A stretch of DNA of 64,000 bases from Betaproteobacteria bacterium (GTDB taxonomy: Bacteria; Pseudomonadota; Gammaproteobacteria; Burkholderiales; Burkholderiaceae_C). Numbering within the stretch: position 1 is the first letter of the stretch; each line of letters begins with the position of its first letter. Both the position numbers and the translations under genes were made by a program. The stretch is from NCBI GenBank assembly GCA_947453725.1, contig CANGHH010000002.1, positions 1 to 64,000 on the forward strand, read 5' to 3'. Of the stretch, positions 26,092 to 35,009 are shown one piece after another. The notes beneath the pieces are model-generated. The model was not told the origin of the DNA. It did no database searches and saw only the letters and a program-made list of their open reading frames with translations.

Positions 26092-27189
26092 ATGCCCACC
26101 TTGTTCGACACCTTGGACCTCAAAGGCCTCAAGCTTGCCAACCGCATCGTCATGGCGCCTTTGACGCGCTGCCGCGCCGGTGCCGGCGGTGTGCCGCTGC
26201 CGATCAGCGCGACCTACTACCGCCAGCGCGCCTCGGCGGGCTTGCTGATCTCGGAGGGCAGCTACATCAACGCCTCGTCCTGCGCCTTCGAACATGCGCC
26301 GGGCATCTACACAGACCCCCAGGTCAAGGGCTGGCGCGCAGTGGCCGAAGCGGTGCACGCAGAGGGCGGCCGCATCTTCCTGCAACTGTGGCACTGCGGG
26401 CGCGTCGGCTCGGACGCCATTCTCAACGGCGCGCAGCCCTTGGCCCCGTCGGAGGTCAACGACGACCTCGACAGCTTGCAGGTCTATGGCTTGATGGCCA
26501 ATGGCCGTTACGCCCGCATCGCGGCCACACCGGCGCGCGCGATGACCGAGTCCGAAATCGCGCAGACCATCGCCGACTACGCCCGCGGGGCCGCCAACAC
26601 GATTCGGGCCGGGCTGGATGGCGTCGAGATCCATGCCGCCAACGGGTATCTACCGCACCAGTTTCTTTCCCCCACCACCAACCGGCGCACCGACGCCTAC
26701 GGCGGCAGCTTGGAAAACCGGCTGCGGTTTCTGCGTGAAGTCACCGAGGCGGTGGTCGCCCAGGTCGGCGCCGGGCGGGTCGGCGTGCGCATTTCGCCTT
26801 TTGCCGCTTACAACAACACCCGCGATCCTGATCCGGCTGGCACGACGGCTGCGGTAGCCAAGATGCTGTCGGGCTACGGTCTGGCCTATCTGCACCTGGC
26901 CGACACCAATGCCTGGGCCGGCAGTCCAGACATGCCTCAACTGCTGGCCGCTGCCAAGCCGCATTTCGGCGGCGCGCTGATCGGCAACGGAGCGATCAGC
27001 CCCGAGGCAGCGCTGGCGTCGGTGGCCGACGGGTCTTTCGACATGGTTGCATTCGGCCGCTCGTTCCTGGCCAACCCCGACCTGCCAGCGCGGATTCGTC
27101 AAGGCGGGCCCTACAACGAACCGCGCTACGTCGGTTGGTACGGCGGTAGCGAAGAGGGTTACACCGACTACCCAGCTTTGGCTGGGTGA
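26092..27189 (+). CDS. Old yellow enzyme family alkene reductase
   Basis: A 365-residue FMN-dependent ene-reductase. The family marks are IVMAPLTRCRA, LWHCGR (the usual V or T is Cys), EIHAANGYLPHQFLSP (His/Asn substrate pair), RTDAYGGSLENR (proton-donor Tyr) and GNGAIS/FGRSFLANPDL for phosphate binding. It would reduce activated C=C bonds or nitro compounds with NAD(P)H. GGAG lies about 8 bases before ATG 26092. It is monocistronic, converging on the outer-membrane protein at 27386. Confidence 0.92.
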   Translation: MPTLFDTLDLKGLKLANRIVMAPLTRCRAGAGGVPLPISATYYRQRASAGLLISEGSYINASSCAFEHAPGIYTDPQVKGWRAVAEAVHAEGGRIFLQLWHCGRVGSDAILNGAQPLAPSEVNDDLDSLQVYGLMANGRYARIAATPARAMTESEIAQTIADYARGAANTIRAGLDGVEIHAANGYLPHQFLSPTTNRRTDAYGGSLENRLRFLREVTEAVVAQVGAGRVGVRISPFAAYNNTRDPDPAGTTAAVAKMLSGYGLAYLHLADTNAWAGSPDMPQLLAAAKPHFGGALIGNGAISPEAALASVADGSFDMVAFGRSFLANPDLPARIRQGGPYNEPRYVGWYGGSEEGYTDYPALAG

Positions 27190-27385
27190 ATCCTGCGTTC
27201 ACCGCTGGCTGGAACGCTGTTGGCTTCCCACTCGTGTTGACTTCGAAGCAGCGGGAAGGTCACCCATCAAGCCCGTCCTGTCGTCGCTGCCAGTCGGTGC
27301 CCGTCGGTGCCCGTCGGCGAACTCGCCGGGGCGGCAACGCTGGCGCGCGACCGCCGCGCGTAGCCAGGCCGCCAGCCCCGACCGT

Positions 27386-28153
27386 TCAAAAATGCGTGCC
27401 GACGATGAACTTCAGCGTCCAGCGGTCGGCGTCGGGCGTCAGGCCGCGGCCGATGCCCAGGTTCAGGTCGATCTCGTGGCCCAGCGCCTGGTCCAGCACC
27501 GCGTACAGCGTCTTGGCGTTGCGCTGCCAGGCCTGGATGGCCTTGGCCGGGCCGAGGTCGCTGTACAGCTCGGCGCCGAGCTGGGTGCGCTCTGAAACCT
27601 GGCGCGCGACCTTGATGTCGAGCGAGGCCGCCACCGGCCCGCCGCCCTTCGACAGGCTCCAGTCCAGATTGGGGTTGGCGGCCAAGGTCCAGGGCCCGCT
27701 GCGCCAGCCGAGGATGCCCTTGAGCTGCGCGTTCCACGGCGTCTCCGACGCGCTCAGCGCGGTCTTGCCGACTTCCAGGTTCAGGCCCCAGTAGCCGCCG
27801 ACCTGGTCGTCGTGCCGGCTGATGAACTTCAGCCGCAGCTTGGAACCGTCGAGCCGCGTGTTGCCGTCGGCCGAGCGCGTGCCCAGCAGGTAGAGGCCCA
27901 GTTCCAGCGTCGGCGTGATGCCGTAATACAGCTCGGGCGTCAGGCGGTAGGCGTGGTGGGGCGGCGTTTCGCCCGGGTAGCCGGCCGTGCGCGCGCCCTT
28001 CAGCACGAAGTTGTTGTGGACGTCGACGCCGAACTCGCCGGGTGCGCTGAGGTCGTCCAGGTAGACCTGGACTTCTTCGGGCGCGGCGTCGGCGCCCAAG
28101 GCGTACAGGCCGATGGCAGCGACGATCAGGGTCTGGCGGAAGCGCAAGGGCAT
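27386..28153 (-). CDS. Outer-membrane beta-barrel-like exported protein
   Basis: A 255-residue protein from ATG 28153 with a signal peptide (LIVAAIGLYALGADA). Alternating strands follow (YRLTPELYYGITPTLELGLYL, GYWGLNLEVG, WTLAANPNLDWSLSKG, TLKFIVGTHF), ending in a terminal Phe as in outer-membrane proteins. I know it only as a conserved hypothetical porin-like or transport-related barrel. It is divergent from the SNF2 helicase gene with a 96-base gap. Confidence 0.65.
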   Translation of the reverse strand: MPLRFRQTLIVAAIGLYALGADAAPEEVQVYLDDLSAPGEFGVDVHNNFVLKGARTAGYPGETPPHHAYRLTPELYYGITPTLELGLYLLGTRSADGNTRLDGSKLRLKFISRHDDQVGGYWGLNLEVGKTALSASETPWNAQLKGILGWRSGPWTLAANPNLDWSLSKGGGPVAASLDIKVARQVSERTQLGAELYSDLGPAKAIQAWQRNAKTLYAVLDQALGHEIDLNLGIGRGLTPDADRWTLKFIVGTHF

Positions 28154-28249
28154 GGCGGCTTGGGCGGTGTTGTCGGGGTCGGGGCCGGATTGTCGGGCCG
28201 GCTGCCGGCCTGCGCCGGTGGTGGGGCTGCCCGCCCGCAGAATCGCCGC

Positions 28250-30706
28250 ATGCCGGCCGCTTTTCACCCTCGCCTGACCTTGCAGACCCTGAGCCGCGGC
28301 GACGGCCTGCTGGGCCTGCGCGCGGTCCCGGGCCACCCCGGCAAACCCGGCTTCGGCCCGCGCGGCGGCCAGCTGACCGTGGCGCGCGTCGACTGGACCT
28401 ACCAGCTGGACAGCGGCACGCCCTGGGCCACGCCGGCGCCGACCAGCGTGCTGCAGCCGCGTCCCTGGCCGGTGCCGCCGCACCGCGACCTCGGCGCCGA
28501 GCAGCAGGCCGCCGACCAGCTCTTCGCCACCGCGCTGCGCCCGCTGCCGCCGCGGTCCATCCAGTGGCGCAGCCCCGAAGCGGCGGCCGGCCACGACGAC
28601 CTGTGGTGCCTGGCCGAAGAAGCCCACTACGCCGACTTCTTCGCCGAGGTCGTGCCCAAGCTGCAGGCGAAGGGCTGGACCATCGCCGTGCAGCCCGGTT
28701 TCGCGCATTTCAGCGTGGCGGTGCAGCGCTGGCGCCTGGTGCTCGACCCGGCGACCGGCGCCGAGCAGGCGCGCGAACTGGTCGAGCCGCTGGGCGCGCC
28801 GGTGCAGACGCTGTCGGCGATGCGCCAGCCGCCGGGTCAGGGTTCGTGGCTGCTGAGCCTGGGCGTCGAGGTCGAAGGCGAACTGCTCGATCTGGCGCCC
28901 CTGCTGGCCGACCTGATCCGACGCGACGGCCGCTGGCTGAAGGCCGAGGAGATCGCGCGCATCCACGACGACACCGTGATCACGCTGCGCGCCCCCGGCG
29001 GACGCCGCATCGAGGCCCCGGCCGCGCCGTTGAAGGCCATCGTCGGCGCGATGGTCGACCTGCTGACCGACCCGCGCCGCGCCGTCGGGCCGCTGCCGCT
29101 GTCGATCTGGGAAGCGCACCGCCTGGACGCGCTGCAGCTGCAGCTCGACGACACGCTGGCCCAGCGAGCGGGCGAGCGCGGCGCCTGGCAGGTGCAGGGC
29201 GCCGCCGGCCTGGCCGCGCTGGTGCAGCGCCTGCGCGCCGCCGGCACGCCCCCGGCGGTGGCCCTGCCGGCCGGGCTGGGCCTGGTGCTTCGCCCCTACC
29301 AGGAACACGGCGTGGCCTGGCTGCAGTACCTGCGGGAACACGACCTGGCCGGCATCCTGGCCGACGACATGGGCCTGGGCAAGACGGCGCAGGTGCTGGC
29401 CCACCTGCTGATCGAGCAGCAGGCGGGGCGGCTGAAGGAACCGGCGCTGGTCGTGCTGCCGACCTCGCTGATCGCCAACTGGGAGGCCGAGGCCGCGCGC
29501 ATGGCGCCGGCGCTGCGCACCCTGACGCTGCAGGGCGCCGCCCGCGCGCAGGACTTCGGCCGCATCCCGGGTCACGAGGTGGTCTTCACCACCTACCCGC
29601 TCTTGTGGCGTGACATCGACGCGCTGGCGGCGCAAGCCTGGCACCTGCTGATCCTGGACGAAGCGCAGATGGCCAAGAACGCCGGCAGCCGCACCGCCCG
29701 CGCGCTGCGCCAGCTGCGTGCCCGCCACCGCCTGTGCGTCACCGGCACGCCGCTGGAAAACCACCTCGGCGAGCTGTGGGCGCATTTCGACCTGCTGATG
29801 CCCGGTTTCCTGGGCGACGCCCGCACGTTCGCGCGGCAGTGGCGCAAGCCCATCGAGGACAACGGCGAGACCCTGCGTGCGCAACTGCTGGCGCAGCGCG
29901 TGCGACCTTTCATCCTGCGCCGGCGCAAGGACCAGGTCGCCACCGAACTGCCGCCGCGCACCGAGGTCATCCGCCGCGTCGTGCTGCAGGGCCAGCAGCG
30001 CGCGCTCTACGAAAGCGTGCGCCTGGCGGCCGACCACAGCCTGCGCAAGGTGCTGGCGAAAAGCAGTTTCGCCGGCGCGCAGATCGCCGTGCTCGACGCG
30101 CTGCTGAAGCTGCGCCAGGTCTGCTGCGACCCGCAGCTGGTGAAGAACACGCCCATCCCGGCCTCGATGGAACGCGCCAAGATGGCCGCGCTGCTCGACC
30201 TGCTGCCTGCGCTCGTCGACGAAGGCCGACGCGTGCTGGTCTATTCACAGTTCACCGAGATGCTGGCGCTGGTGCAGCTCGAACTCGCGGCGATCAAGCT
30301 GCCCTACCTGGTGCTGACCGGCGACACGCCACCGGCGGCGCGCGGCGCGGTCGTGCAGCGCTTCCAGGCCCGTGAAGAGCCGGTCCTGCTGCTGAGCCTG
30401 AAAGCCGGCGGCGTCGGCCTGAACCTGACCGCGGCCGACACCGTGATCCACCTCGACCCGTGGTGGAATCCGGCCGTCGAGGAACAGGCCAATGCGCGCG
30501 CCCACCGTATCGGCCAGGACAAGCCGGTGTTCGTCTACAAGCTGCTGGTGCAAGGCAGCATCGAGGAACGCATGCTGGCGTTGCAGGCCCGCAAGGCGGC
30601 GCTGAGCGACAGCGTGCTGGGCACCGACAGCGCCGGCGCGCCCAAGTTCAGCGCCGAAGATTTGCGCGGGCTGCTGTTGCCCTTGGATGGGCTGCCGCTG
30701 GATTGA
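28250..30706 (+). CDS. SNF2-family DNA-dependent ATPase/helicase
   Basis: An 818-residue protein starting at ATG 28250; upstream sequence in frame lies over the divergent gene and is not coding. The N-terminal 300 residues are a family-specific region. Then come the SNF2 motor parts: LRPYQEHGVAWLQYL, Walker A DDMGLGKTAQ, LLILDEAQMAKN, CVTGTPLENHL, RPFILRRRKDQV, VLVYSQFTEML, LLSLKAGGVGLNLTAAD and ARAHRIGQ. Such bacterial proteins (RapA/HepA relatives) remodel DNA or RNA-polymerase complexes. It is followed 13 bases later by the YciH-like gene. Confidence 0.9.
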   Translation: MPAAFHPRLTLQTLSRGDGLLGLRAVPGHPGKPGFGPRGGQLTVARVDWTYQLDSGTPWATPAPTSVLQPRPWPVPPHRDLGAEQQAADQLFATALRPLPPRSIQWRSPEAAAGHDDLWCLAEEAHYADFFAEVVPKLQAKGWTIAVQPGFAHFSVAVQRWRLVLDPATGAEQARELVEPLGAPVQTLSAMRQPPGQGSWLLSLGVEVEGELLDLAPLLADLIRRDGRWLKAEEIARIHDDTVITLRAPGGRRIEAPAAPLKAIVGAMVDLLTDPRRAVGPLPLSIWEAHRLDALQLQLDDTLAQRAGERGAWQVQGAAGLAALVQRLRAAGTPPAVALPAGLGLVLRPYQEHGVAWLQYLREHDLAGILADDMGLGKTAQVLAHLLIEQQAGRLKEPALVVLPTSLIANWEAEAARMAPALRTLTLQGAARAQDFGRIPGHEVVFTTYPLLWRDIDALAAQAWHLLILDEAQMAKNAGSRTARALRQLRARHRLCVTGTPLENHLGELWAHFDLLMPGFLGDARTFARQWRKPIEDNGETLRAQLLAQRVRPFILRRRKDQVATELPPRTEVIRRVVLQGQQRALYESVRLAADHSLRKVLAKSSFAGAQIAVLDALLKLRQVCCDPQLVKNTPIPASMERAKMAALLDLLPALVDEGRRVLVYSQFTEMLALVQLELAAIKLPYLVLTGDTPPAARGAVVQRFQAREEPVLLLSLKAGGVGLNLTAADTVIHLDPWWNPAVEEQANARAHRIGQDKPVFVYKLLVQGSIEERMLALQARKAALSDSVLGTDSAGAPKFSAEDLRGLLLPLDGLPLD

Positions 30707-30719
30707 AGAAAATCAAGCC

Positions 30720-31091
30720 ATGCGCAAACAACCCACTTCCGGCGGCCTGGTCTATTCCACCGACAGCGGCCGCACCTGCCCGGCCTGCCGCCAGGCCCAG
30801 GCCGACTGCCGGTGCAAGGCGCTGGCCGCGGCCGCCACGCGGGCCGCCGGTGACGGCATCGCCCGCGTCACGCGCGAGAAGCAGGGCCGCGGCGGCAAGA
30901 CGGTGACGGTGGTGCGTGGCCTGCCGCTGGCCGCTGAAGCGCTGGCCGACCTGGGCAAGCGCCTGCGCAATGCCTGCGGCGCCGGCGGCACGGCCAAGGA
31001 CGGCGTGCTCGAAGTGCAGGGCGACCACGCCGATCGCGTCGTCGCCCTGCTGTTGGCCGAAGGTCACAAGGCCAAGCGCGCCGGCGGCTGA
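30720..31091 (+). CDS. yciH: SUI1/YciH-type translation factor
   Basis: A 123-residue protein with the SUI1 fold in GRGGKTVTVVRGLP and the CGAGGTAKDGVLEVQGDH segment, which correspond to eIF1-like factors that tune start-site choice. The N-terminus has a CPACRQAQADCRC cluster that may bind zinc. ATG 30720 follows the helicase gene by 13 bases, so the two may be co-transcribed. Confidence 0.9.
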   Translation: MRKQPTSGGLVYSTDSGRTCPACRQAQADCRCKALAAAATRAAGDGIARVTREKQGRGGKTVTVVRGLPLAAEALADLGKRLRNACGAGGTAKDGVLEVQGDHADRVVALLLAEGHKAKRAGG

Positions 31092-31144
31092 GGCGGTCGG
31101 GCCGGCTGCCCGGCAATCGGTCAGCCGCCGCTGCGGGCTCGGCT

Positions 31145-31567
31145 TCAGCCCAGGCCCAGCGCCTTGCGCGCCAGCGCCAGGAAGGCTGCCTGCTCGGCGG
31201 GCGACAGCATCGCCAGCACCTCGGCCTGGAGGGCTTCCACCACGGGTCGGCAGGCGACCAGCAGTTGCGCGCCCTCGGCGGTGAGGGTCAGCCGCCGTGC
31301 CCGGCGGTCCTGCGCACTGACCACGCGCTGCACCAGGCCCTTGTGCTCCAGGCGGTCGATCACGCCGCCGATCGTGGCCCGGTCGAAGCTGATGGTCGAT
31401 GCCAGGCGGGCCTGGTCGATCTCGGGCTGCTGGGCAATGGCGTCGAGCGCTGCGAACTGCACCGAGGTCAGCTCGAAGCCTGCGGCCTGCGACCGGACCT
31501 GGAAGACCTGTGTCGACTGCTGGTGCAGCCGCCGGATCAGGTGCCCTGCCATCTCGATTCTGTCCAT
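31145..31567 (-). CDS. MarR-family regulator, probably of the adjacent hydroxylase (MobR-like)
   Basis: A 140-residue protein from ATG 31567 with GGAGG upstream. The winged-helix DNA-binding part is RLASTISFDRATIGGVIDRLEHKGLV, shown here as adjoining segments DRATIGGVID and RLEHKGLVQR, with the wing QDRRARRLTLT. It is divergent from the 3-hydroxybenzoate 4-hydroxylase-like gene, the same layout as mobR-mobA in Comamonas. There the aromatic acid releases MobR from the operator. A palindromic site lies between the genes. Confidence 0.85.
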   Translation of the reverse strand: MDRIEMAGHLIRRLHQQSTQVFQVRSQAAGFELTSVQFAALDAIAQQPEIDQARLASTISFDRATIGGVIDRLEHKGLVQRVVSAQDRRARRLTLTAEGAQLLVACRPVVEALQAEVLAMLSPAEQAAFLALARKALGLG

Positions 31568-31623
31568 CCCTGCCTCCGTCTGTGGCGCACCCCGGCGCTG
31601 CGCGCGGGGTTTCGTCACTGCAC

Positions 31624-31664
31624 TTGACGATTGTAGGGTGTATTCATATCATATGTATGCATAT
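31624..31664 (+). promoter_or_regulatory. Promoter and overlapping palindromic operator of the hydroxylase gene
   Basis: TTGACG (31624-31629), a 17-base spacer and TATCAT (31647-31652) form a good sigma-70 promoter toward the hydroxylase gene. Two overlapping palindromes cover the -10 box and start site: CATATCATATG (31645-31655) and ATATG-TATG-CATAT (31651-31664). A MarR dimer bound here would block transcription. Confidence 0.7.
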
Positions 31665-31699
31665 CACAAAAGGCCGGCTGTACGCCTGCAGGAGACACC

Positions 31700-33607
31700 A
31701 TGCAATACCACCACAACGGCTTCCGCCCCGGCAGTCCCGATGTCTTCCCGGCGGCGGCAGGGCACCGCCGCGCGGGCGACCCGTTGCCGGCCACGGTGGA
31801 CGTGCTGATCGCCGGTTCGGGGCCGGCAGGCTTGTGCCTGGCCGCGCAACTCGCCCGCGTGCCGCAGATCACCACGCTGGTGGTCGAACCCAAGCTGGGC
31901 CCGATGGAAAAGGGCCAGGCCGACGGCATCAGCGTGCGCTCGATGGAAATGTTCCAGGCCTTCGGCTTTGCCGAGAAGGTCATGCGCGAGTCGGTCTGGA
32001 TCAACGAGACCACGTTCTGGGCGCCCGCTGCGCAGTCCCCACTGGCCCGGGTGGCCCGCGTGCAGGACGTGCCCGACGGCATCTCCGAGATGCCGCACGT
32101 GCTGATCAACCAGGCCCGTGTGCATGACATGTTCCTCGACCTGATGCGCAACGCGCCCAGCCGGCTGGAGCCCGATTACGGCCTGAAGGTGGCCGACCTG
32201 GTGATCGACACCGAGGCCAGCGAATACCCTGTCACCGTCACCCTGGCGCACACCGCACCGGGTCTTGAAGGGCAGTTCACGACGCTGCGCGCCAACTACG
32301 TCATCGGCTGCGACGGTGCGCGCTCGAGCGTGCGCAGCGCCATCGGCGGTGCGCTGCACGGCGACGCGGCGCACCAGGCCTGGGGCGTGATGGACCTGCT
32401 GGCCGTCACCGACTTTCCCGACTGGCGCATGAAGTCCTTCGTGCGCTCGCAGGACGACGGCATCCTGATGGTGCTGCCGCGTGAAGGCGGACATCTGGTT
32501 CGCCTGTACGTCGAACTCGACAACTTGGGCGAGCACGAACGCGCCAACGACCGCGGCATGGGGGCCGCCGACATCATCGCCAAGGCCCGGCGCATCTTCA
32601 GCCCCTTCGAACTGGACGTGAAAGAGGTGGTGTGGTGGTCGATCTACGAGATCGGCCACCGCCTGACCGACAAGTTCGACGACGTGCCCGCGGACCAGGT
32701 GGCCACCCGCGCCCCCCGCGTGATGCTGGCCGGTGATGCTTGCCACACCCACAGCCCCAAGGCCGGGCAGGGCATGAACGTGTCGATGGGCGACACCTTC
32801 AACCTGGGCTGGAAGCTGGTGTCGGTGCTGACGGGCCGCGCCGACCCGGCGCTCCTGCACAGCTATTCCGGCGAACGGCGGGCCGCGGCCCAGGGCTTGG
32901 TCGAGTTCGACCACAAGTGGGCCCGCGTCGTCGGTGCCCGGGCCGAGGACGACGCCGCAGACGGCCTGCCCCGTGTGGCGCGCGAGTTCGTCAACAACCT
33001 GCCTTTCACCTGCGGCCTGACCATCCAGTACGCCCGCAGCGCGCTGACCGGCCCGCCCGCCCACCAGCACCTGGCCACCGGTTTCGACATCGGCAAGCGC
33101 TTTCATTCCGCCCCGGTCATCCGCCTGGCCGACGCCAAACCGATGCAGCTGGGCCATTGCATCGACGCCGACGCGCGCTTCCGCCTTTTCATCTTTGCCG
33201 CTGCGGACGATCGGGGCGGCGCGGGCGGGGCGGTCGCCAGCCTGTGCGACTGGCTGGAGCGCGGCCCGGCCTCGCCGCTGCGGCGCCACGCCGCGCCCGG
33301 GGAAGACGGGGATGCGGTGATCGACACCCGGGCGGTCTTCCAGCAGGGCTGGCAAGAACTGGACTTCGGCGCCATGCCGACGCTGCTGCGCCCGCCCGTC
33401 GGCCGCTACGGCCTGTGCGATTACGAGAAGGTCTTTTGTGCCGACCCGCAAGGCGGCGAGGACCTCTTCGAGGCGCGTGGGATCGACCGTGCCGCGGGCT
33501 GCCTGGTGGTCGTGCGGCCGGATCAATACGTGGGCCATATCCTGCCGCTGCAGGGCCGCGACGGCCTGGTGGCGTATTTCGCCGCCATCCTGCGCCAGCG
33601 CGGCTGA
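31700..33607 (+). CDS. mobA: FAD-dependent aromatic hydroxylase, 3-hydroxybenzoate 4-monooxygenase-like
   Basis: A 635-residue flavoprotein in the phenol 2-monooxygenase/MobA group. It has the N-terminal FAD motif DVLIAGSGPAGLCLAAQLAR, the DG motif YVIGCDGARSSVR, and the FAD-ribityl motif VMLAGDACHTHSPKAGQGMN. A thioredoxin-like C-terminal domain ends at 33607. It would hydroxylate 3-hydroxybenzoate to protocatechuate with NADPH and O2. Phenol or another phenolic acid is the alternative substrate. GGAG lies 6 bases before ATG 31700. The divergent MarR gene supports the MobA reading. Confidence 0.78.
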   Translation: MQYHHNGFRPGSPDVFPAAAGHRRAGDPLPATVDVLIAGSGPAGLCLAAQLARVPQITTLVVEPKLGPMEKGQADGISVRSMEMFQAFGFAEKVMRESVWINETTFWAPAAQSPLARVARVQDVPDGISEMPHVLINQARVHDMFLDLMRNAPSRLEPDYGLKVADLVIDTEASEYPVTVTLAHTAPGLEGQFTTLRANYVIGCDGARSSVRSAIGGALHGDAAHQAWGVMDLLAVTDFPDWRMKSFVRSQDDGILMVLPREGGHLVRLYVELDNLGEHERANDRGMGAADIIAKARRIFSPFELDVKEVVWWSIYEIGHRLTDKFDDVPADQVATRAPRVMLAGDACHTHSPKAGQGMNVSMGDTFNLGWKLVSVLTGRADPALLHSYSGERRAAAQGLVEFDHKWARVVGARAEDDAADGLPRVAREFVNNLPFTCGLTIQYARSALTGPPAHQHLATGFDIGKRFHSAPVIRLADAKPMQLGHCIDADARFRLFIFAAADDRGGAGGAVASLCDWLERGPASPLRRHAAPGEDGDAVIDTRAVFQQGWQELDFGAMPTLLRPPVGRYGLCDYEKVFCADPQGGEDLFEARGIDRAAGCLVVVRPDQYVGHILPLQGRDGLVAYFAAILRQRG

Positions 33608-33616
33608 GCCGCTGGC

Positions 33617-34432
33617 TCAGCGCGCGCGTTTGCCGCGTGCCTTCGCGCTGGGCTTGGGCTGGGTCAGCGTGTCGTACAGGGCTTCGAATTCCAGCGTCAC
33701 CTTGTGCCGCGGGTCGAATTCGATCATCGGCCTGGCCTGCTCGTGCGATTCCTTGATCTTCACGCTGGCGCTCAGGTAGGGCTGCAGCACCGGCAGACCC
33801 TCGTCGACCAGCTCCTGCACCGTGCGTTGCGGCAGGCTGGCGCGCGGCTGGAACTGGTTGACGACGATGCCCTCGACGAGCAGGTCGGGGTTGTGGTCGG
33901 CCTGGATTTCCTGGACGCTCTCCATCAGGCCGTAGAGCGCGCGGCGCGAGAAGTCGTCGCAGTCGAACGGTATCAGGCAGCCCTGCGCGGCGATCAGCGC
34001 CGAGCGCGTGTAGAAGTTCAGCGCCGGCGGTGTGTCGATCCAGATCTCGTCGTAGTCGTCGGCCACCGCTTCCAGGGCCTTGTGCAGCTTGAAGATCTTG
34101 TAGCGGCTTTCCAGCTTGCTGTGCAGTTCGTCCAGCGCCGGCCCGGCCGGCATCAGGCTCAGGTTCGGCCACGGCGTGGGGACGATGAACTGGTCCACGC
34201 CCACTTCGCGCACGCTGAACTTCAGCGTGGCCTCGAAGAAGCCTGCCGCGCCCGCGGCTTCGGCGTGCTCGCCGTCGGCCGCGGCGCCCAGCAGGTAGCG
34301 GCTGCTGTTGCCCTGGTGGTCGAGGTCGATGACCAGCGTGCGTCGCCCGCGGTGGGCGGCGATGGCGGCCAGGTTGCAGGTGATGGTGGACTTGCCGACG
34401 CCACCCTTCTGGTTGAACACGACGCGCCGCAT
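33617..34432 (-). CDS. ParA/MinD-family ATPase, orphan
   Basis: A 271-residue P-loop protein from ATG 34432 with AGGAG upstream. It has the deviant Walker A KGGVGKSTI, Walker A' DLDHQGNSSRYLL and Walker B EIWIDTPPAL, as in ParA/Soj. The C-terminus is Lys/Arg-rich (KPSAKARGKRAR), which could bind DNA. No parB or origin-like repeats lie beside it, so chromosome segregation is only one option; positioning of a protein cargo is another. It is divergent from an uncharacterised 163-residue gene. Confidence 0.85.
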   Translation of the reverse strand: MRRVVFNQKGGVGKSTITCNLAAIAAHRGRRTLVIDLDHQGNSSRYLLGAAADGEHAEAAGAAGFFEATLKFSVREVGVDQFIVPTPWPNLSLMPAGPALDELHSKLESRYKIFKLHKALEAVADDYDEIWIDTPPALNFYTRSALIAAQGCLIPFDCDDFSRRALYGLMESVQEIQADHNPDLLVEGIVVNQFQPRASLPQRTVQELVDEGLPVLQPYLSASVKIKESHEQARPMIEFDPRHKVTLEFEALYDTLTQPKPSAKARGKRAR

Positions 34433-34517
34433 GGGGGGCTCCTGCAGGATGTTGAAGGCGCTATTTTGCAGCGCAACATCGTCGCACCCTGGGCGCGCCG
34501 CAACGACAATGGTCGGC

Positions 34518-35009
34518 ATGAACCCTGAGTCTGACGAAACCGGCGCCGACGAGCCCATCCACGAACCCCGCCTGTGGCGCGACAACGGCTGGACGGCGCG
34601 CGTCATCAAGAACAACGACGACGACGGCTGGGCGGTGGAAATGATCCGCCACGGCGAGCCGGAACCGGCGCTGACCGGCCCCTGGACCATGGGCCGCGAC
34701 AAGAAGAACCCCAAGCCGCTGGACACCAACGCCTTCAACACGCTGGTGAAGACCGCGCACGAGGTGGTGCGCCGGCATGAACAGGCGCAGCACGCGCTGC
34801 TGCACAAGGAAACCTCGGTGCTGACCGAAGGGGGTCGCGTGAAAGTGACGATGGACATCGTGCCCGACGAGGACGACCCCTACGCCACGCTCGTGGCCTT
34901 CGATGCCGATGGCGGCGAACTGGGGCGTGTGCGCGTGTCGGCGAACTTCCGCTTCAGCAGCGCCAATGTCGAGGCCTGGATCGCCGGTGGCTATCGCCGG
35001 CCGGCTTGA
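34518..35009 (+). CDS. Conserved hypothetical protein
   Basis: A 163-residue acidic cytosolic protein. Visible segments are LWRDNGWTARVIKNNDDDGW, an alpha-helical FNTLVKTAHEVVRRHEQAQHA, and a C-terminal beta part (RVKVTMDIVPDEDDPYATLV). There is no signal peptide or membrane helix. It is divergent from parA (85-base gap) and converges on the YgjP-like gene with no gap. ATG 34509 and ATG 34518 are both possible starts. I do not recognise a function. Confidence 0.6.
   Translation: MNPESDETGADEPIHEPRLWRDNGWTARVIKNNDDDGWAVEMIRHGEPEPALTGPWTMGRDKKNPKPLDTNAFNTLVKTAHEVVRRHEQAQHALLHKETSVLTEGGRVKVTMDIVPDEDDPYATLVAFDADGGELGRVRVSANFRFSSANVEAWIAGGYRRPA

Noticed and set aside
27812..28249. N-terminal extension of the SNF2 protein
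   Set aside because: The extra 146 codons overlap the divergent outer-membrane protein gene and match nothing in SNF2 proteins.
27386..30037. An 883-codon minus-strand frame whose end is the outer-membrane protein
   Set aside because: Only the part from ATG 28153 has a signal peptide and barrel strands. The earlier part lies over the SNF2 helicase gene.
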